Shown: positions 48,244-61,978, counted from the stretch's first letter. The stretch is 64,000 nt of DNA from Alnus glutinosa (GCF_958979055.1 NC_084887.1:38567120-38631119); one strand, 5' to 3'. Translations and numbers: made by a program. The notes: a model not told the origin generated them from the sequence alone.

Positions 48244-48714
48244 TAGGGGTGGGCGTCGGTTCGGTAGGCGGTTAAGTCGGTTAATTCGGTCGGTTAACCG
48301 ACTTTTGTCGGAATGTAGTCGGTGAATTTATTTCGGTTAAGCGGTTAATAGGCGGTCGGTTAAGTCGGTTAAGCGGTTAATTAGGCGGTCGGTTTAGTCG
48401 GTAAAGCGGTTAATAGACGGTTGGTTAAGTCGGTTAAATCGGTTAACATTCGGTTAAAATGGGTAATGAAACGACGTCGTTTTATTTTTTTAAAGGAAAA
48501 AATAATGATCATACGTTTCGTTCTTACTAAAACGATGTCGTTTCGGTTAATCGGTCGAAATAGAATTCGGTTCGGTTCGGTTACCGCTTAAAAGGCGGTT
48601 CGGTTCGGCTGCCGATCCGGCTTTCGAAATAAAATTTTATACCGACTACCGAACCGAAATTAGTCGGTAGGCGGTTCGGTTCGGTTCGGTAGGCGGATAA
48701 TTTGCCCACCCCTA
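48244..48714. mobile_element. hAT-like non-autonomous element with CGGTTAA repeats
   Basis: A 471-bp element with perfect 11-bp inverted ends, TAGGGGTGGGC and GCCCACCCCTA. The interior is a degenerate array of CGGTTAAG, TCGGTTCGG and GGCGGTTA units. It includes two near-palindromic ACGACGTCGTTT and ACGATGTCGTTT blocks at about 48470-48540. Ends of this type are usual for non-autonomous hAT-like elements. The flanks (ATAACAAA and AATTAACA) are similar but not an exact 8-bp duplication. No open frame. Confidence 0.75.
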
Positions 48715-48832
48715 AATTAACAAATTGCAATTATGGTCTTATGTTTGAAGAAATAGGACCGGATCCGAGTCAATTCGTCTTGCCCTCTATTATTGGGCAA
48801 GGGCAAGGACGAAATTAAAATTTACAATTTTT

Positions 48833-48866
48833 GGTGGGGGAAGGAGGGGGGGGGGAGGGGGGGTGG
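48833..48866 (+). repeat. G-rich run
   Basis: Four or more G blocks (GGTGGGGG, GGAGGGGG and longer) occur in 34 bases on the plus strand, enough for an intramolecular G-quadruplex. It lies in transposon-like debris whose right border (CTGGCTCCGTCCCTG at about 48924-48938) resembles an end of dTip100/hAT elements. Confidence 0.7.
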
Positions 48867-48939
48867 TAAATTCTTTTTTGGAAATTCATGTGGCTTGGGG
48901 GCCAAGCCCCCGTGGCCCATGGCTGGCTCCGTCCCTGGA

Positions 48940-51900
48940 CAAGGAAAATGTATGGGATTGATGGGCTTCCCTATTTGAATAGGGACTCTTTATCCGAGTA
49001 GGAGACTCTTGTATAGGCTTCTTGATTGGACAAGAAACCCTTTATTTAGACAAGGTGAAGTAGGTACGTGAGTCTTACATTAAGAATATGAATAATCCAT
49101 ATAAAATTGGTGGTTTATGTTGGATTGGAGATTTAACCATCTCAAAAACCAATTGATGCTTAATTAGGGAAGCCAAAACCTTATCCCATTGTCCATAATA
49201 AAGTAATGTTGATGTGTAAGTGTGAGATGGTGGAAAGCGCACGCAACACAATCTCACGGGAGATGACGTGATTATTTGCCCGACTAGCATTTTATTTTGA
49301 AATAAAAAAAAAAATGGACAAAATTAATAATTTTAATAAATATTAAAAACCCACATAATAAAATTGGATTTAACCCATTAAAAAAGCATTCCTGACATCA
49401 CGGATATAAATTTGCTATAAATTTATAAAATAAAAAAAATTTACAAATTAACTTCTAAAAATGACATACCTTTTACATGTGAAAAAACATATATTTTTTT
49501 TAATCATATGTACTTTTTACATTTTTTTAATAACAATTTAAAAACACAAGTCACTTTTAAAAGCGGGCTCGTATGACATCACCTAGCAATGAAAGTCTAA
49601 TGGCAATACATGACAAGACTGGCATCAACAAAACCGTGACAAGAAATCCATGAACAGCAGCTCAAGAAAACAAAAAGAATCCATTGGGTTGTATGAAGAA
49701 TAGGCCCACAAGGATACACATCTGCAGTACACTGAAATTTGGTCTGTTTGGAAACTTGGATTGATCCCTATTGAGCCGAAACATGTTCCCTAGAACGTGA
49801 GTGAACAACAAATTAAGGCTTAGCCCATGTGGCCCATTTTGTCTACAACAAGGACATAAATTCCAAATTTTTCTCCATTCAGTTTATAAAATTATGATTT
49901 AAATTTTCTATAATTTGTAGAACGAAGTTTTCATTTAAACTGGGTGGGAGAAAATTCTTCAAATCCTGTTTATTAAACTGAAATAGGTTCTTAGAACATG
50001 TAATTTTCACGTTTATTTTCAAATATATATAAATTTTTTTGGATCCAATTTGAAGGACAACTTTATTCTAAATTATATTATGTCAAAAACGGTAGGTCGG
50101 CAATCAAAAGATAGCAGCCAGAACCTAATTTACAATAATTCAGTCTTTTTTTAAAGAAAGTGGGTTGCTGGAGCATCAATATCAGAAAGTAATCCAAGAA
50201 ATGGTAGCCTCAAACATCGTTGGCCCAATTGAAACCCAATGCCAAAAGACAACATAAACTGACGATTCCAATCCTATCCTTTGAGAATTGCACGTTGATA
50301 AAAAGGTAATCCGAACCAAGAGATCCTTTATTTATTATAAATAATAATAAATAAATAAATAAGAGAGAAAATCCGAATCTCGTATTTGAATCTAAATTTA
50401 TACTTTATTTATATGTTAATATTTGAATATTTTATTCTCATATGCTTATGATTTATGAAGCGTTTAAAGAAAACAATCGCTTTTTTAAAGGCTGAATTGT
50501 AGAAAAATTTTGCCCATGATCTTATAGAACTTTTATTAACTTTTGTAGGCTATTACAGTCAACTAATAGAAAAATATTCTCAATTGATTTGTTTGTTAAA
50601 CATTTTGTTCTTTTATATTTACAATAAAAACATTAACAATAGATTTAAAACTCAAAACACTCAAAATGATTTTTAAGTCAAAAGCTTTTTTCAAATAAAA
50701 AAAAAAAAAAAAAAAAAACACCCTCCACATAACGAACAGAGCCTTGGGAAGTGTTTGAAATTGAGTTGGCAAATAAAACTTATATATTCTTAAACTAAAA
50801 GAACTATTAATAAAAAAATATATATATTTTTAAGCCTTTCTAAAAAAATGATAGAGATTCTAATAATTTTGTTATGGCTTACAAAGGCGAGAATGTTAAT
50901 ATATGGCCACTCATCCAAATAAGTAAGAAAATATTTCAAAATTTACCTAAGATAAATGAGTCCTATAAAAATCTTTTTACATTTGGTCTCTGAATTATCC
51001 CAGGAACAAATTGCTAGAATTCGGATTCTGAGATTTTACAACATGGCCCGGGTCCTCTATTTCTTTCTCTTACGTGGATGCCGGAGGGTCCTAGCAATGT
51101 GATTAGGGTTTTGATACACATACAATCCACACTCAACTATTGCACAATTTCAAAGAATAATGGAGTGAGATTCACACAATGAGCCACATCTCAATGTATC
51201 TTAAGATTGTGTAATAGTTGGGTAGAAGTTGTAATTTTAACATTTTTAATGTGATTATTGATTAAAGGATGGGACCCGGCGTACGGACTGAAATAAAAAA
51301 AAAAAATCAATCACGTCGAATATCATTCCTGCAGAGCTAGAATCTACACCATTAGATCACCATCACCGTGGCCAGTCAAAGTCAATCATGGACGGTCCCC
51401 TTATAACTGGGTCCGGTGCCAAATGTGGGGCTCTCCTAATGGAGTAGGCCCACTTCATTAGCGTGGCGAGGTTTCAGGCGCAAAACCAGAAGTGATTCGT
51501 AAAAAAGCTGAAAAAAAAAACGCTTTTTTACAGGTAAAAGCAAAACGTGAAACCTAACTGTTTGTTTCAAAACGGGGTTAAGTTAATTAATTACCTCACC
51601 CTTTTTGACTCGGCCAATCCCATTACCACTTCCGGTAGCTTGGAGTCCTGGACAAGTAAAAAACGACAGCTTTTGCGAAAACACAACGCCGTTTTCGTTG
51701 TGGGTCCGTTTATAACTGTTAGTCCGTTGAAGTGTTGTTAACGATATATCTTCCAGATCAACTAATACAAAGCAGAAAACCATTTTCTTTAGTACCAAAC
51801 AAATCAAATCTCATAGAAAAGAGGAAGGGAGAGGTGCAGTAATCTTGTTCTTCAGCCTAAACATATAAAACCTTTTCAATGTCTTTTTACTTAATCATTC

Positions 51901-52417
51901 AAACCACGTACATAATAGCCCTATATATATCCACCGGAGTTTCGGTTTAAAGCTGATATCTCTTGTATATATTTTGTGATTGTGATACGTGTTTCAATTT
52001 AAACGAAAACTGGAATTGGCTTTGGAGACTTGAAACCCACTTCTCTGTCCCTGAGATTTGCAAATATAAGAAAGTATAGACAAGACTGAAGGTTCACGAA
52101 GTTAATTTAGAGAAGAAAGAAGTAAAAGTTAAACCATTTTTTCTTCTTTTTCTTTATCTATACAGAGGAGGGAGCACAAAGCAAACCAACAAAACCCAAA
52201 CTGTCAAAGGAAAAAAGAAAAGAAAAGAAAAGAAAAGAAAAACGACAAACCAGTTACAAGGAGCAAAGCTAACACATTAGTCAACAGTGTCCAAAAAAGA
52301 GGAGCTAAGACTCACAAACACCACTCCTCTTCCTCTGCCGTTCTTTGTGCTATGTAAATCAAAACCATATTTCTCTTTCTCTTTCTTTTTTGAAAATATT
52401 GAAAGAAAGAGAATAGA
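48940..52417. other. intergenic, no gene seen
   Basis: AT-rich with homopolymer runs (for example about 50697-50719) and no conserved frame. The part next to 52417 includes the 3' untranslated region of the glutaredoxin gene and an (AAAAG)n run at about 52212-52240. Confidence 0.55.
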
Positions 52418-52795
52418 TCAGAGCCAGAGAGCGCCGGCATCTTTGAGAAGAGGCACCAGAGTGCCATTGATATGAGAGGCCATGACTCTGTCCATTGCCC
52501 CAACAAGCTTCCCGCCGATAAAGACGACCGGGACAGCTGAGGAGCTTCCCAAGAGCCTCATTAGAGCCTTCTCCATGTCTTTACCTCTGGGGTCCTCGTC
52601 CAGCTCGTACACAGTTGGGTTCACGCCCATGCCACAGAAGAGCCGCTTTATGGCATGGCACATGCAACATGTGCTCATGCTGAAGATCACCACCGCGTTC
52701 TCTGACGCCAGCCTCTCTATGCGCTCAAGCGGGTCGCCCATGGTACTACTCCTTGTGGTCATGTAAGAGCCCCAAGCTTCAGTCTGGTAATGCAT
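52418..52795 (-). CDS. ROXY1: CC-type (class III) glutaredoxin, ROXY1/2 class
   Basis: Plant-specific CC-type glutaredoxins bind TGA bZIP factors and modulate their activity in the nucleus; ROXY1 and ROXY2 act in petal and anther development. Intronless, 125 residues. The active-site motif is CCMC at 43-46 inside [19 protein letters not shown]. The glutathione-binding [15 protein letters not shown] follows. The L..LL motif is LMRLL at 78-82, and the C-terminal ALWL (122-125) is the known TGA and TOPLESS-linked motif. The start is the ATG at 52795; the frame is open five codons further to a TTG, which is not a start. The distinction between ROXY1 and ROXY2 orthology is uncertain. Confidence 0.92.
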   Translation of the reverse strand: MHYQTEAWGSYMTTRSSTMGDPLERIERLASENAVVIFSMSTCCMCHAIKRLFCGMGVNPTVYELDEDPRGKDMEKALMRLLGSSSAVPVVFIGGKLVGAMDRVMASHINGTLVPLLKDAGALWL

Positions 52796-52828
52796 TTTTG
52801 TATCAAACAAGATGAGAAGTTAGTTGCT

Positions 52829-52908
52829 ATATATAGAGAAAGAAGATGAGCGAGCGAGTGAGTGAGTGAGGAATGATGGAAGCTAGCTAGGAAGGCTTGG
52901 TATTTATA
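52829..52908 (-). promoter_or_regulatory. glutaredoxin core promoter
   Basis: The minus strand carries TATAAATA at 52908-52901, about 106 bp before the ATG, the likely TATA box, giving a leader of roughly 75-80 bases. A CTATATATAGC stretch at about 52829-52839 is too close to the ATG to be the core promoter. The leader has a short GAGC/GAGT repeat. Confidence 0.5.
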
Positions 52909-55900
52909 GAAGCGAGTTTGGGAGAAGATAGGTAGGGTGAGGATTAAGGTAAATTATAAATTAATTTTCCATTAGAAGGTCAGTTTTGTAAATAAAAAAA
53001 AAGTAAGTCTTTTGTAGTCGTCACTCGTCAGCGCATGCACGCAAGAGAGAGAGAGATGAGAACAACTTTTTAATCATATAATGAACTTTCAAATTTTCAA
53101 TGCGGTGATAAAAATAGTAAATTCTTGTATACCTGTCGATGGAAATAATTGTTACATGTTACATATAGAAGCCTTGATAAGTGACATAAGAGCATATATC
53201 TTGATCTTATTATTTATTTATATTTCATGTAAATATTTTACACGGTAAACATCACTTTTATTTTTTTTTAAAAAAAATAAACCCACAAGTGAAAAAAAAA
53301 TTAAAATGTTACTTTAAATAATTTAAATAGAACCTAATACATCAAACCAATAAAAGAGGGAAGAAAACGTAGCTATATGTAATTAGATGAAAGGGGTAAA
53401 GAAGAAGAAGGAGAAGAAGAAGAAGAAGAAAAAAAATGAAGTGGAAAAGATTAGAAAGTATCGATAAAATTAATTATGGGAAGAGACAGGGAGCACAGGC
53501 TTTTTCAGAAGGGAGTGGTTGGTTAATAGACGGCTGTTTCCGTCCTTGTTGTCGGCCCTACGTGATCAAAAAAGGATTGAACGTGGCCATCACGAACCTT
53601 TGTTCCTTTTTGGGACGCGACCTTCATGCGCATTTTCAGCCTCATCCCCTTGGACCCTTTTGCCGTACCTACAATAGCCAATAGGGAAAAATAAAACCAA
53701 ATTAAGTTTCTTTGACTGTCTTTGATTTTGAATATATATATATATAAAAGAAAATTATTTAAGAAAGTGATATATTGTAACATAAATATCAAAATAAAAG
53801 TAGGAATATATATATATTCCTTATATTTTTCCATTAAAAAAAGTCTCTGACTTCTATGATCACCAGTGGCAAAGATTGGGTCGAATATGGAATTGGTTTG
53901 ATTGATGCCTTGGATGAATATTCTGAAAGTTGCTGATTTCTCTTTTATATATATGCCTCGTATTATTTTCGATTCGGGCGGTTTCTTTTTCCTCTTGCTG
54001 GAAAGAAATCTTTCATAGAATAGAGAGAATATTTTTTTTTGTAATTAGTGCTTACATGTGGTGATCATAAATAATATTATATAATTAATGAGCATCAAGG
54101 ACGTTAATTAAGAAGAACTTATATATGTTCATCCATATTAACTCATCACCTTTTCTTCTGCAGATTTGAGTCCATCACTAGAGAGATGCTGATGATCATG
54201 ATCTATTATATATTCTCCAGAATTCTCAGTAGATATTCTAGCTCTCTTTTAGCCATATGGATTACATTTTTCTTGGGGGCTTGGGAATATAGGCTTTATT
54301 GGGTAATGTCCATTAATATATTGTATTAGAACAGTTTTTTTCATGTCGAATACAAATTAATTTGCACATGTAAAAGATAAAGGAGATAAACAATAACAGA
54401 GCCCTTTGAGAGTATCGAATGAGAATAACTTTAATGCTTAAGTCAATAAAGTGTTTAAGAAAGATAAATACATTGTTAATGAGCAGAAACCAAAAATTTA
54501 TCTTTTCTGGCTCTGAGTTACCTTTTATGGTATCTTCTTTAATTGCAACCGCTCCCCTTCATGCACTCTATGTATATAACACTACTCATCTCTCTCTCTC
54601 GAGTCATTCATCTCACGTCTATCTTAATTAAAACATGGCTTATCCTTGAAGTTAAAAATGCACGGTTGAATTTAAAATCATGGCCTAGGTGGCAACTACG
54701 TGATGGAAGGTCATGTGGGCTTGATTTGATATGAGGGTCACGTGGGCTTATCGGCCTATAATCCACATCTTGTATTGCATGAACAAAATTATAATTTTTC
54801 GTTTGGGAGGGGCAAAGTATGAATGAAGGTTGGAACAAGGTTACCTTTGTATGAAAGATTTACTTTTTGACAACTGGTTTTTAACAATAATTAAATATTT
54901 AACTATGAATATATAAATATCTAACTATATATATATATATATGTTTAACAGTGCTGTTCTAATAAATTTACAGGATGAATATAAAAGCATAATCTAATTT
55001 TTCCAATAGAGGGTGTACAATTAAAGAAGAGAAAGAGGGAAGAGGAGAGACTAAACTAGGTTAAAATATTGAAGAAGAAAAAAAACAGATGAATATATAC
55101 CCTTGTTTATAAACTTCATTTTGACTATTTACGCTTGTTAATATGCCTTTATGAATGAATATATAATTTGGGATCCGAAGTACTTTAAATCTCTGAATTG
55201 TTAGTAATTTTTTAAAAATAAAAAATTTATAAAAAAAATAAATAAATTACAAGTTTGAACAGCCTTTCTTACATAGAATAAGGGCCCGTGCAACTAAACC
55301 CCATAACTTTCTTTTTATAAAAATGTTTGAATCGCAAACAATTAAAAAAATAAAAAAAAATAATCATCCCATAAATTGAGGGTAAAGTTTGAGAAAGCCT
55401 GGATTGTAACACAGTGGACATGGATAATGCATGCTAGCTAAGTAGCTAGGCTAGTCGGTAGCTAGCCCTCTTTTTGAATGTAGCTGTACTGGTACTTTAC
55501 CCAAACTTCGGAGATCATGTGGTCAAAAGTAATGTAACGGTAAATATGTAGCTGTACTGTACTGGTGTTCAATGTTCAAGCAAGGGAAATTAATCAGACG
55601 GTGGGGGTTCTTGGAAAGCTTAATCACAATATTTCAAACTCCTCTCACATGTGAAATTTGTATTTTAGTGAGGCATTCAACACCATAGAACTGGTTGCAT
55701 GACGCGATCAAACTTCAGCTTTAATTTATATGGTCCCCAACTTTTTTATCTTTTCTCTAAACACTCACTATAAAACAAAGCCCAAACAATAAATAATAAT
55801 ATGTTAAGTTAAAAACCAAATTTCAGTTCTTATATTCATAACACTCAAAAAAAATAAATAAATAATTCACTTATAACTTCTAATTTTTCATCACTTTTAA

Positions 55901-56150
55901 AAAAAATTCTAACAGATGGTTGAAGTTGAAAAAAAATTGACAGATTGATACCTAAATTAACACTTTTTAAAGTTTGGATACCTTTTTTTTTTAAAGTGAA
56001 TAAATATTAGGAGTTATAAGTTGATTTAAAAACAAAAAAATTACTATTAAAACAAAATTTAATAATAATCTACTATAAATTCAATAATAATTTTAAAAGT
56101 TATGTTAAAAAATAAGAGTGCATGTAACATTACTCTCAATATATATATAT
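52909..56150. other. upstream of glutaredoxin, intergenic
   Basis: This is the distal promoter side of the glutaredoxin gene and AT-rich DNA. It has a GAAGAAGAAGAAG run near 53401-53436. A decayed MITE of the 16202-16619 type may lie at about 55800-56040 (CTAACAGATGGTTGAAGTT and mirrored TTAAAGTTTGGATA arms). No gene recognised. Confidence 0.5.
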
Positions 56151-56295
56151 ATAGAAAGAGAGAGAGAGAGAGAAATGATACATGCACTACAAGTGCACAA
56201 CTTCAAGGCACATTAAGATATGATCCACACGCGAATCCCTTACAATATACTTTAAAATTGTGCACTTGTAATGTATTTGTTGTAATTCTAACATT

Positions 56296-56339
<44 letters not shown>

Positions 56340-57822
56340 GAAAATTTTTAAAATATATCAGGGATATTGAACCAGGCTCTCCGGGTTCCGTCCCTGCATG
56401 AAATATTAGTAATTAATATGAATCTAAGTGCCTTTTGATGCATATCATAAACAATATTGAGCATAAATCATTACTTATAATTAGCTTCTTCATTCAGTTG
56501 TATTGGATTTAGGCATATTGGCACGGATTAATGCTTGGCCATGAAATTAATGATGGTAATCTAGGCACAACAACACCTCGAGCTCTGAGAGTCTACTCAG
56601 TACCTTCTATAACCCTAACCTAGATAGACCAGGCAATTACATATTAATTAATTAATTGCATGTTCTACTATTTGTAATTTTTTTTTTTTTTTCTCAGTGG
56701 GTTTTGCTAAAGAAGCCAAACACAAAGCCACAAATTAAGAAGGAGATCGAAAGAGGTTTCAAAATTCATTGTAAAAGAAGTTTTTGCAGTGGAAAATCAT
56801 GAGTATAAGCACATGTTTAAGTTGAGATGAGGTCCATTGATGGGGTAATGGTGTTGGGGAAGGTAAAGGCACACAGGAACATCAAACATGTCTCCCCGCA
56901 AAAAGCCAGTAACGCTGTAGTGGTGCGCGCGCTCACCATAACCTAATATTAAAACGATATATATATGCCCATACATTGCATGTCGGGGAGAAAATAGATT
57001 TTTTTTATTATTATTATTAAAATAAGAGGTGAATATATAATAAAGACAAAAATATATAAAAAAAAAAAGTAATAAATTTAATTAATATTTTAATATATTT
57101 TAACCGTGTCGTGAGCCTTGTAAGTTGTAAATCCTATATAATTATTTAATTTTGACTTAAAGCCATCTAGAAAATATATCCTATTGGCTATTGTCTAGAT
57201 TTTTCGACATCAGTGGCAAGTTTTGTAAATTTAAAAAGAGACAGAAATTCCAGTCTCAAACATGTGAGAAGTGGCGCCGGCCGGTGCGAATCAAATTAAT
57301 CTTGTGCTTGGTTAAACCAAACCAAATAAGTCAATTTTTTATGTCCTTCACGTGCTAATTTCTGTTTTTCTTTTTTTTAGTAACAAAAATAGTGAGTTTT
57401 CAAGTGAGATTTAATAGATATATTAGATACATACCATTTTAATCCAAAAACTTTAAATCTATATATTTGAATCTAATTATGTTATTATAAGTTATAACTA
57501 ATACTCACATTTATCAACAAAGTTTTCATTTTAATTAATTTAGTCTATTAAATTAACGTTTATTTTTAAAACATATGACAGACGTCTAGATTGAAAAATA
57601 ATAATAATAATTATAAGTTAAAACCAAAAAAAAACAACCATACAATAAGAACCTTAACCGTATACTCTCTTTACATTTGCTTTCTCAAACTTTTAAAAGG
57701 TCCCCTACCCATGAAGAAGAAACGTTCTGATAATTTAGGTCAGCAACTCTTAGCTGGGGAGGTGTGGGGTTGTCCTTTGGTCTCCCACTTTGATCCTTTT
57801 TCTGTTGGGCATGCCCTTAACC

Positions 57823-57858
<36 letters not shown>

Positions 57859-60004
57859 GATGTTATATATATATATATATATGCAGGAGTCATGGAAGGT
57901 GATGATTTTTCTTAACAAAGTCTGACGCAACACACCTTTTGAAAGTGAGACCAGCCAAAGCTTTATCAACACCCCATCCATGTTGGGCCGTTAAAGCAAA
58001 CGACAAGACGGCTTTTCTCAGCCTTTGCTACTCACATTTGCAGCAAACCAGCTGACGTTTCCTCAAAGTTGACTGCTTTTGCTTTCTTTCTTTTTTTCCC
58101 CTTTCTTTTTCTTAACCTAAGCCTCCTGCTCTTTGTCGCATTCACTTTCAACACTACTAAAATACTTTCATGGTTTCATTAAACTATGTTTGGATTGTGA
58201 TCTTGAAGGGGCTTCAATTCCTAGGCCCATGTTCCAGTCTCTTCTTTTCTTTCTTTTTTCTATTTTTTTTTTTGGGAATTTGAACTGTGTTGGGAGAAAA
58301 AATATAAAATTCAGTTGGAAGTGTATCGGTATTGGGATCTGCCGGTGCTTTTGTCTCACATTGTGTTCCGACACTGTCGTATAGGGAATGTCTGTTTGCT
58401 TTTCTTTGGTTCCAGTTTGGGTGCAGGAATTACTTATCCTCATTCGGGGAAAGGAATCAAATAAATGATATTTCATATATATGCTTTACGTATAATAGTC
58501 CTTGCTGGTGCCCATTATAACATGTGAGTGTGATGCCACCAAGTAATTTGCATATATTGATCTAAATAGATTGTCACGTCAATTTCTAATAAAAGTTACA
58601 TCATTACTTACCATCTATTTGTATCATATTTATGTGCTTAAAAAGAGAGAAAAAGAGAGAATTCTTACGAGGCTCGTCTGTCTAACACATGCAAGGGTTT
58701 TGTTGCATCCATAAACTACATTTTGTCTCCGACAAGTAATCTAGTATGAGGAGGATCGGTCCCAAGCAAGCAAGCAAGTCGTTTGAAATTAAGTTACAAT
58801 CCCAAGACGATGGGAACTCACTCTGAGTCCTGCTTTGGTGGTCAAAGAGCCATGATGAAGGCCTTTGTGCTGAGAATTAAAGGAGTAGACAGTGGACAAA
58901 GGGTTGCACCCATTTCCACTAAAATGTTCTTTTCTTTTGCCCTTTTGCTCGAACTGTCCAACCAAAGCTAGTACATGTCTGTTTAAAGGCCCATTGACAC
59001 GTCACACACACGTGATTGTTTCATCACCCACCGACCTCTTGTCACATGCAGTGCTTAATTTTTAAAAAGAAAAAAAAATACTATATTAGTTTCTAGGGTT
59101 AGGGTTTTAATCAAATTTTAAGTTTTAATTCGTCATCAAATCAGTCTCTCCGACGTCCCACTTTCTTAAACGGATTCTTAAGAGATAATTATATTAATTC
59201 TCAAGTTGCTACTAATTAAAAAAAAAGTCACTTAAATCATGTCAAATTAAAAATTGCTTGTAGTTGTATAAATAAAAATAAAAATATATAAACTTTTAAA
59301 AATTATAAAAAAAAAATTGAAAAAAAGAAGGTAAAAGTGTTGCCAGTGAGCCACCCCTAGCCTGATCTAGGCCACCTCTATCTCTAGGGTGGCCGCCCAC
59401 CCCTCTAATTTTATTTTTATTTTTCATTTTTTTCCCCTATTTATTATTATTCAGCCAACTATAATGACTGCTTTTGTATTTTATTTTATTTTTATTATTA
59501 TTATTATTATTATTAAAAAAAAAAAAAAAAAATCTTACTTTGCCCAAAAAGTATAACCCGCAATGGGGTCAAACACAAGAACCAAAGAAAAGGGAAAGAT
59601 ATGGCTAAATCTCCATACTGGATCAGAGTGGTTGGTTGCAACTTGCAACTTGCAACTGAATGGGAGCCAGTAATGGCAGGCTAGCCCAACATCAAACAGC
59701 CAAGACTTTCTCTCGGTGACAAAATCCTCCAGCATAGATAACACCCCTAGTCAATAAAATTAAATTCATTTCCTCAATTCAGTAATCCATTGAAACTCTT
59801 TCTAACTCCATAAACTTTAGCAATTGAAAATATAGGTTACAAGCAGTCACTATGTGCAACTCTAATTAGGTGTAAGAATCAAAAACACATCACCAAGAAT
59901 CCAGGTGCAGGGAGACAGAAGCTACATAATTATTTTTTTAATACAAAGTCTTTATGTCCACAGCAAAACCTTCTTCATTCCACGCACCACTACAACTGGG
60001 AATT
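56151..60004. other. intergenic with simple repeats and a MULE remnant
   Basis: It holds (AT)n at 56300-56335 and a CT/CA/AT microsatellite cluster at 57822-57880. At 59340-59410 a CCACC/GGTGG-rich block (CCACCCCTAGCC, GGGTGGCCGCCCACCCC) is of the type seen in the ASFT intron element. A poly(A)-ATT run lies at 59480-59532. The right edge includes the 3' untranslated region of the RPRD-type gene. No coding gene was recognised. Confidence 0.5.
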
Positions 60005-61459
60005 CTATTGTCGAGAAATTGGTGCCATTGGCATGGATGATGATTGGCTGTAGACATTACCATCAGGACCCTGAAAACCCTGGTAAGAATTTGTAGGAGG
60101 TGTTGTAAAGGGAGAAATCCCATTTATTGGCGCCCCAATTGTCTGATAACCAGGCATTGAAGGTGGGTGCTGTTGGGCCATGCCATAGCTGTATGGTCCA
60201 CTAGTTATTGATCCAGCAGTCTGCATGAACTGGGGCACCTGGTATTGTGGCATAGGTGGTAGCGGTGGCAGCGGTGGAGGAGATGATGAGGGTGGAGGTG
60301 GTGGCTCATGTGGAGTAAACTGTTGGCTGGTGGTAGACATATTGTGTTGGATAGAGTCAGGATGAGGGAAAGGAGGAACCGGTGGTTGTTGAAGATTTTG
60401 AGATGGTATGTACGAGGATTGGTCGTTATCGAGCTTAGGCCTCTTTTCGGAAGGGTATTCACTGGAGGATTCTTTCACTGGATTGCCTATGACACCCTCT
60501 GATGCAAGGGAGGATAGAACATATGACAGCATCTGGACCGAGGATGTTGATGCAGTTAGCTTTGCTGCCACTGCAGCAGCAGCAGACTTGCGCGGATCGT
60601 CCTCAATGTGGCCAGATTTTTCAGGAAAGGAAACCTGCCGTGTGTACATTACTGGAGCAGATTGTTCCCTATCCCCCGATATAAAGTTGTGAGGTGCTAC
60701 GGGGGTTTGGGCTTCCTTTGGACTCTGCTCAGTTAGTGACTGAACTTTGTCTCTACTTAGTAACTGTTGGCAGATATTACCTGCCTGTTGTGACTGGGAC
60801 TGCGCAGCCTGGAAAACAACACATAGGAAAAGGAAAGCATGCATATACTTAGAATCTGTACAAACTATATACCATGAAAATTAGTAGGAAATCATGTTAA
60901 AGCACAATAAGAGGAGAATTTAGACAATTGAGAGACTTCAAATTGCGTTCCAGTCTCGGTGAATGACTTTCTTTCTAAATATTCCCCACCCCAACAAAAA
61001 TACAATAATAATAAATAAATAAAACACCTGAAAAATAAAGGACGTCCTATTTTTTTGGTGCAAATTGTTTCTTCAATACTCTAATGACAAAACGATGGAT
61101 GACATATTTCACAGGAGGTCAGATACAAGAATTTCACATCCACCTAGCCATAAAATCTTCCACCAGCTGTTAGTTCCATCAAAGATTTGATTCCAATAAA
61201 CTAATGTGAACCAACAAGCTACACTCGGTATCAATAGCCAATTAATAATTAATAGGATCACATTACATAGAAGTTCAGCCATCTACTTTAACTGAATGCA
61301 TATGAAAAAGAGAGTACTTGCAGTTTAACATTTCACATGTTCAATTTGTTAAAAAGCATAAGAAAAGATATCCAGAAAGCTAACCAATACTCCTACCAAG
61401 TAGGGTTTATATGAGTGACAAACCTGAAGTTGGTTTCGGACTTGATCCAGCTTGAATTC
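60005..61459 (-). CDS. CID/RPRD1-type pre-mRNA regulation protein, 3' end (partial)
   Basis: Last two exons of a gene that continues beyond the window. The family (RPRD1B/Rtt103-like, annotated 'regulation of nuclear pre-mRNA domain-containing', ENTH/VHS fold) binds the RNA polymerase II C-terminal domain through an N-terminal CID, which is not in view. Exons (minus strand): 61459-61424 (EFKLDQVRNQLQ, end of the coiled coil) and 60808-60005 (267 residues). The large exon starts AAQSQSQQAGNICQQLL and has KSAAAAVAAKLTASTSSVQM and LSYVLSSLASEGVIG in the middle. A Pro-rich tail with PPPPPSSSPPPLPPLPP ends PMAPISRQ. The intron upstream of 61459 carries the LINE/SINE nest. An apparent start at 60844 is intron sequence. 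Confidence 0.82.
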
Positions 61460-61725
61460 CTGAAAACAAAACCATGTCAGCTTTATTTTGAACTAATCTC
61501 AGTATTCCATGCAAGAATATGTAACTATGGAGTGTTGGAGGTGGTAAGAAATTTTAATGGAGATACGGCTCGAGGACCTAATGGGTTTTCAATGGCTTTT
61601 TTCCAGAAGCATTGGAAGTATTAAAAGAGGACATCATGGCAGTTCTCAAGGAGTATCATGGCCCAGGGAAGTTCGAGAAGAGTTTAAATGCTACTTTTGT
61701 GTCTCTTATTCCGAAGAAAGATGGG

Positions 61726-61978
61726 TTGGCTCAAGTGGTAAGGGCTTCGTTCTTTGTGATAGTCTCATGAGGTCTAACTGTCTAAGGTTTGAATCCCCTT
61801 GAGTGCAAACAATTCTTTGGGGTTAACCTGCCAACGAAGCCAAAGTATTACCCGATCTGTGTGGAGGCGCTTTACATGGGTCCAAAGTTTATCTAACAAT
61901 GGTGGATACACAAAGTGGCCCTGCCTTGGAGGCGTTCTTCATCATAAAAATTTTAAAAAAATAAAATAAAATAAAATA
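61726..61978 (+). mobile_element. tRNA-derived SINE inside the LINE
   Basis: It has a box A (TGGCTCAAGTGG, 61727-61738), a box B (GGTTTGAATCC, 61786-61796) and a body of about 210 bp ending in an (ATAAA)n tail. It is flanked by AAAGATGGG (61717-61725) and AAAGATGAG (61979-61987), a 9-bp target duplication with one difference. It splits the LINE reading frame between LIPKKD and the [10 protein letters not shown] block. Confidence 0.82.

Noticed and set aside
52796-52810. Five extra residues at the N-terminus of the glutaredoxin
   Set aside because: The upstream codon is TTG, not ATG, and the family starts at the ATG at 52795.
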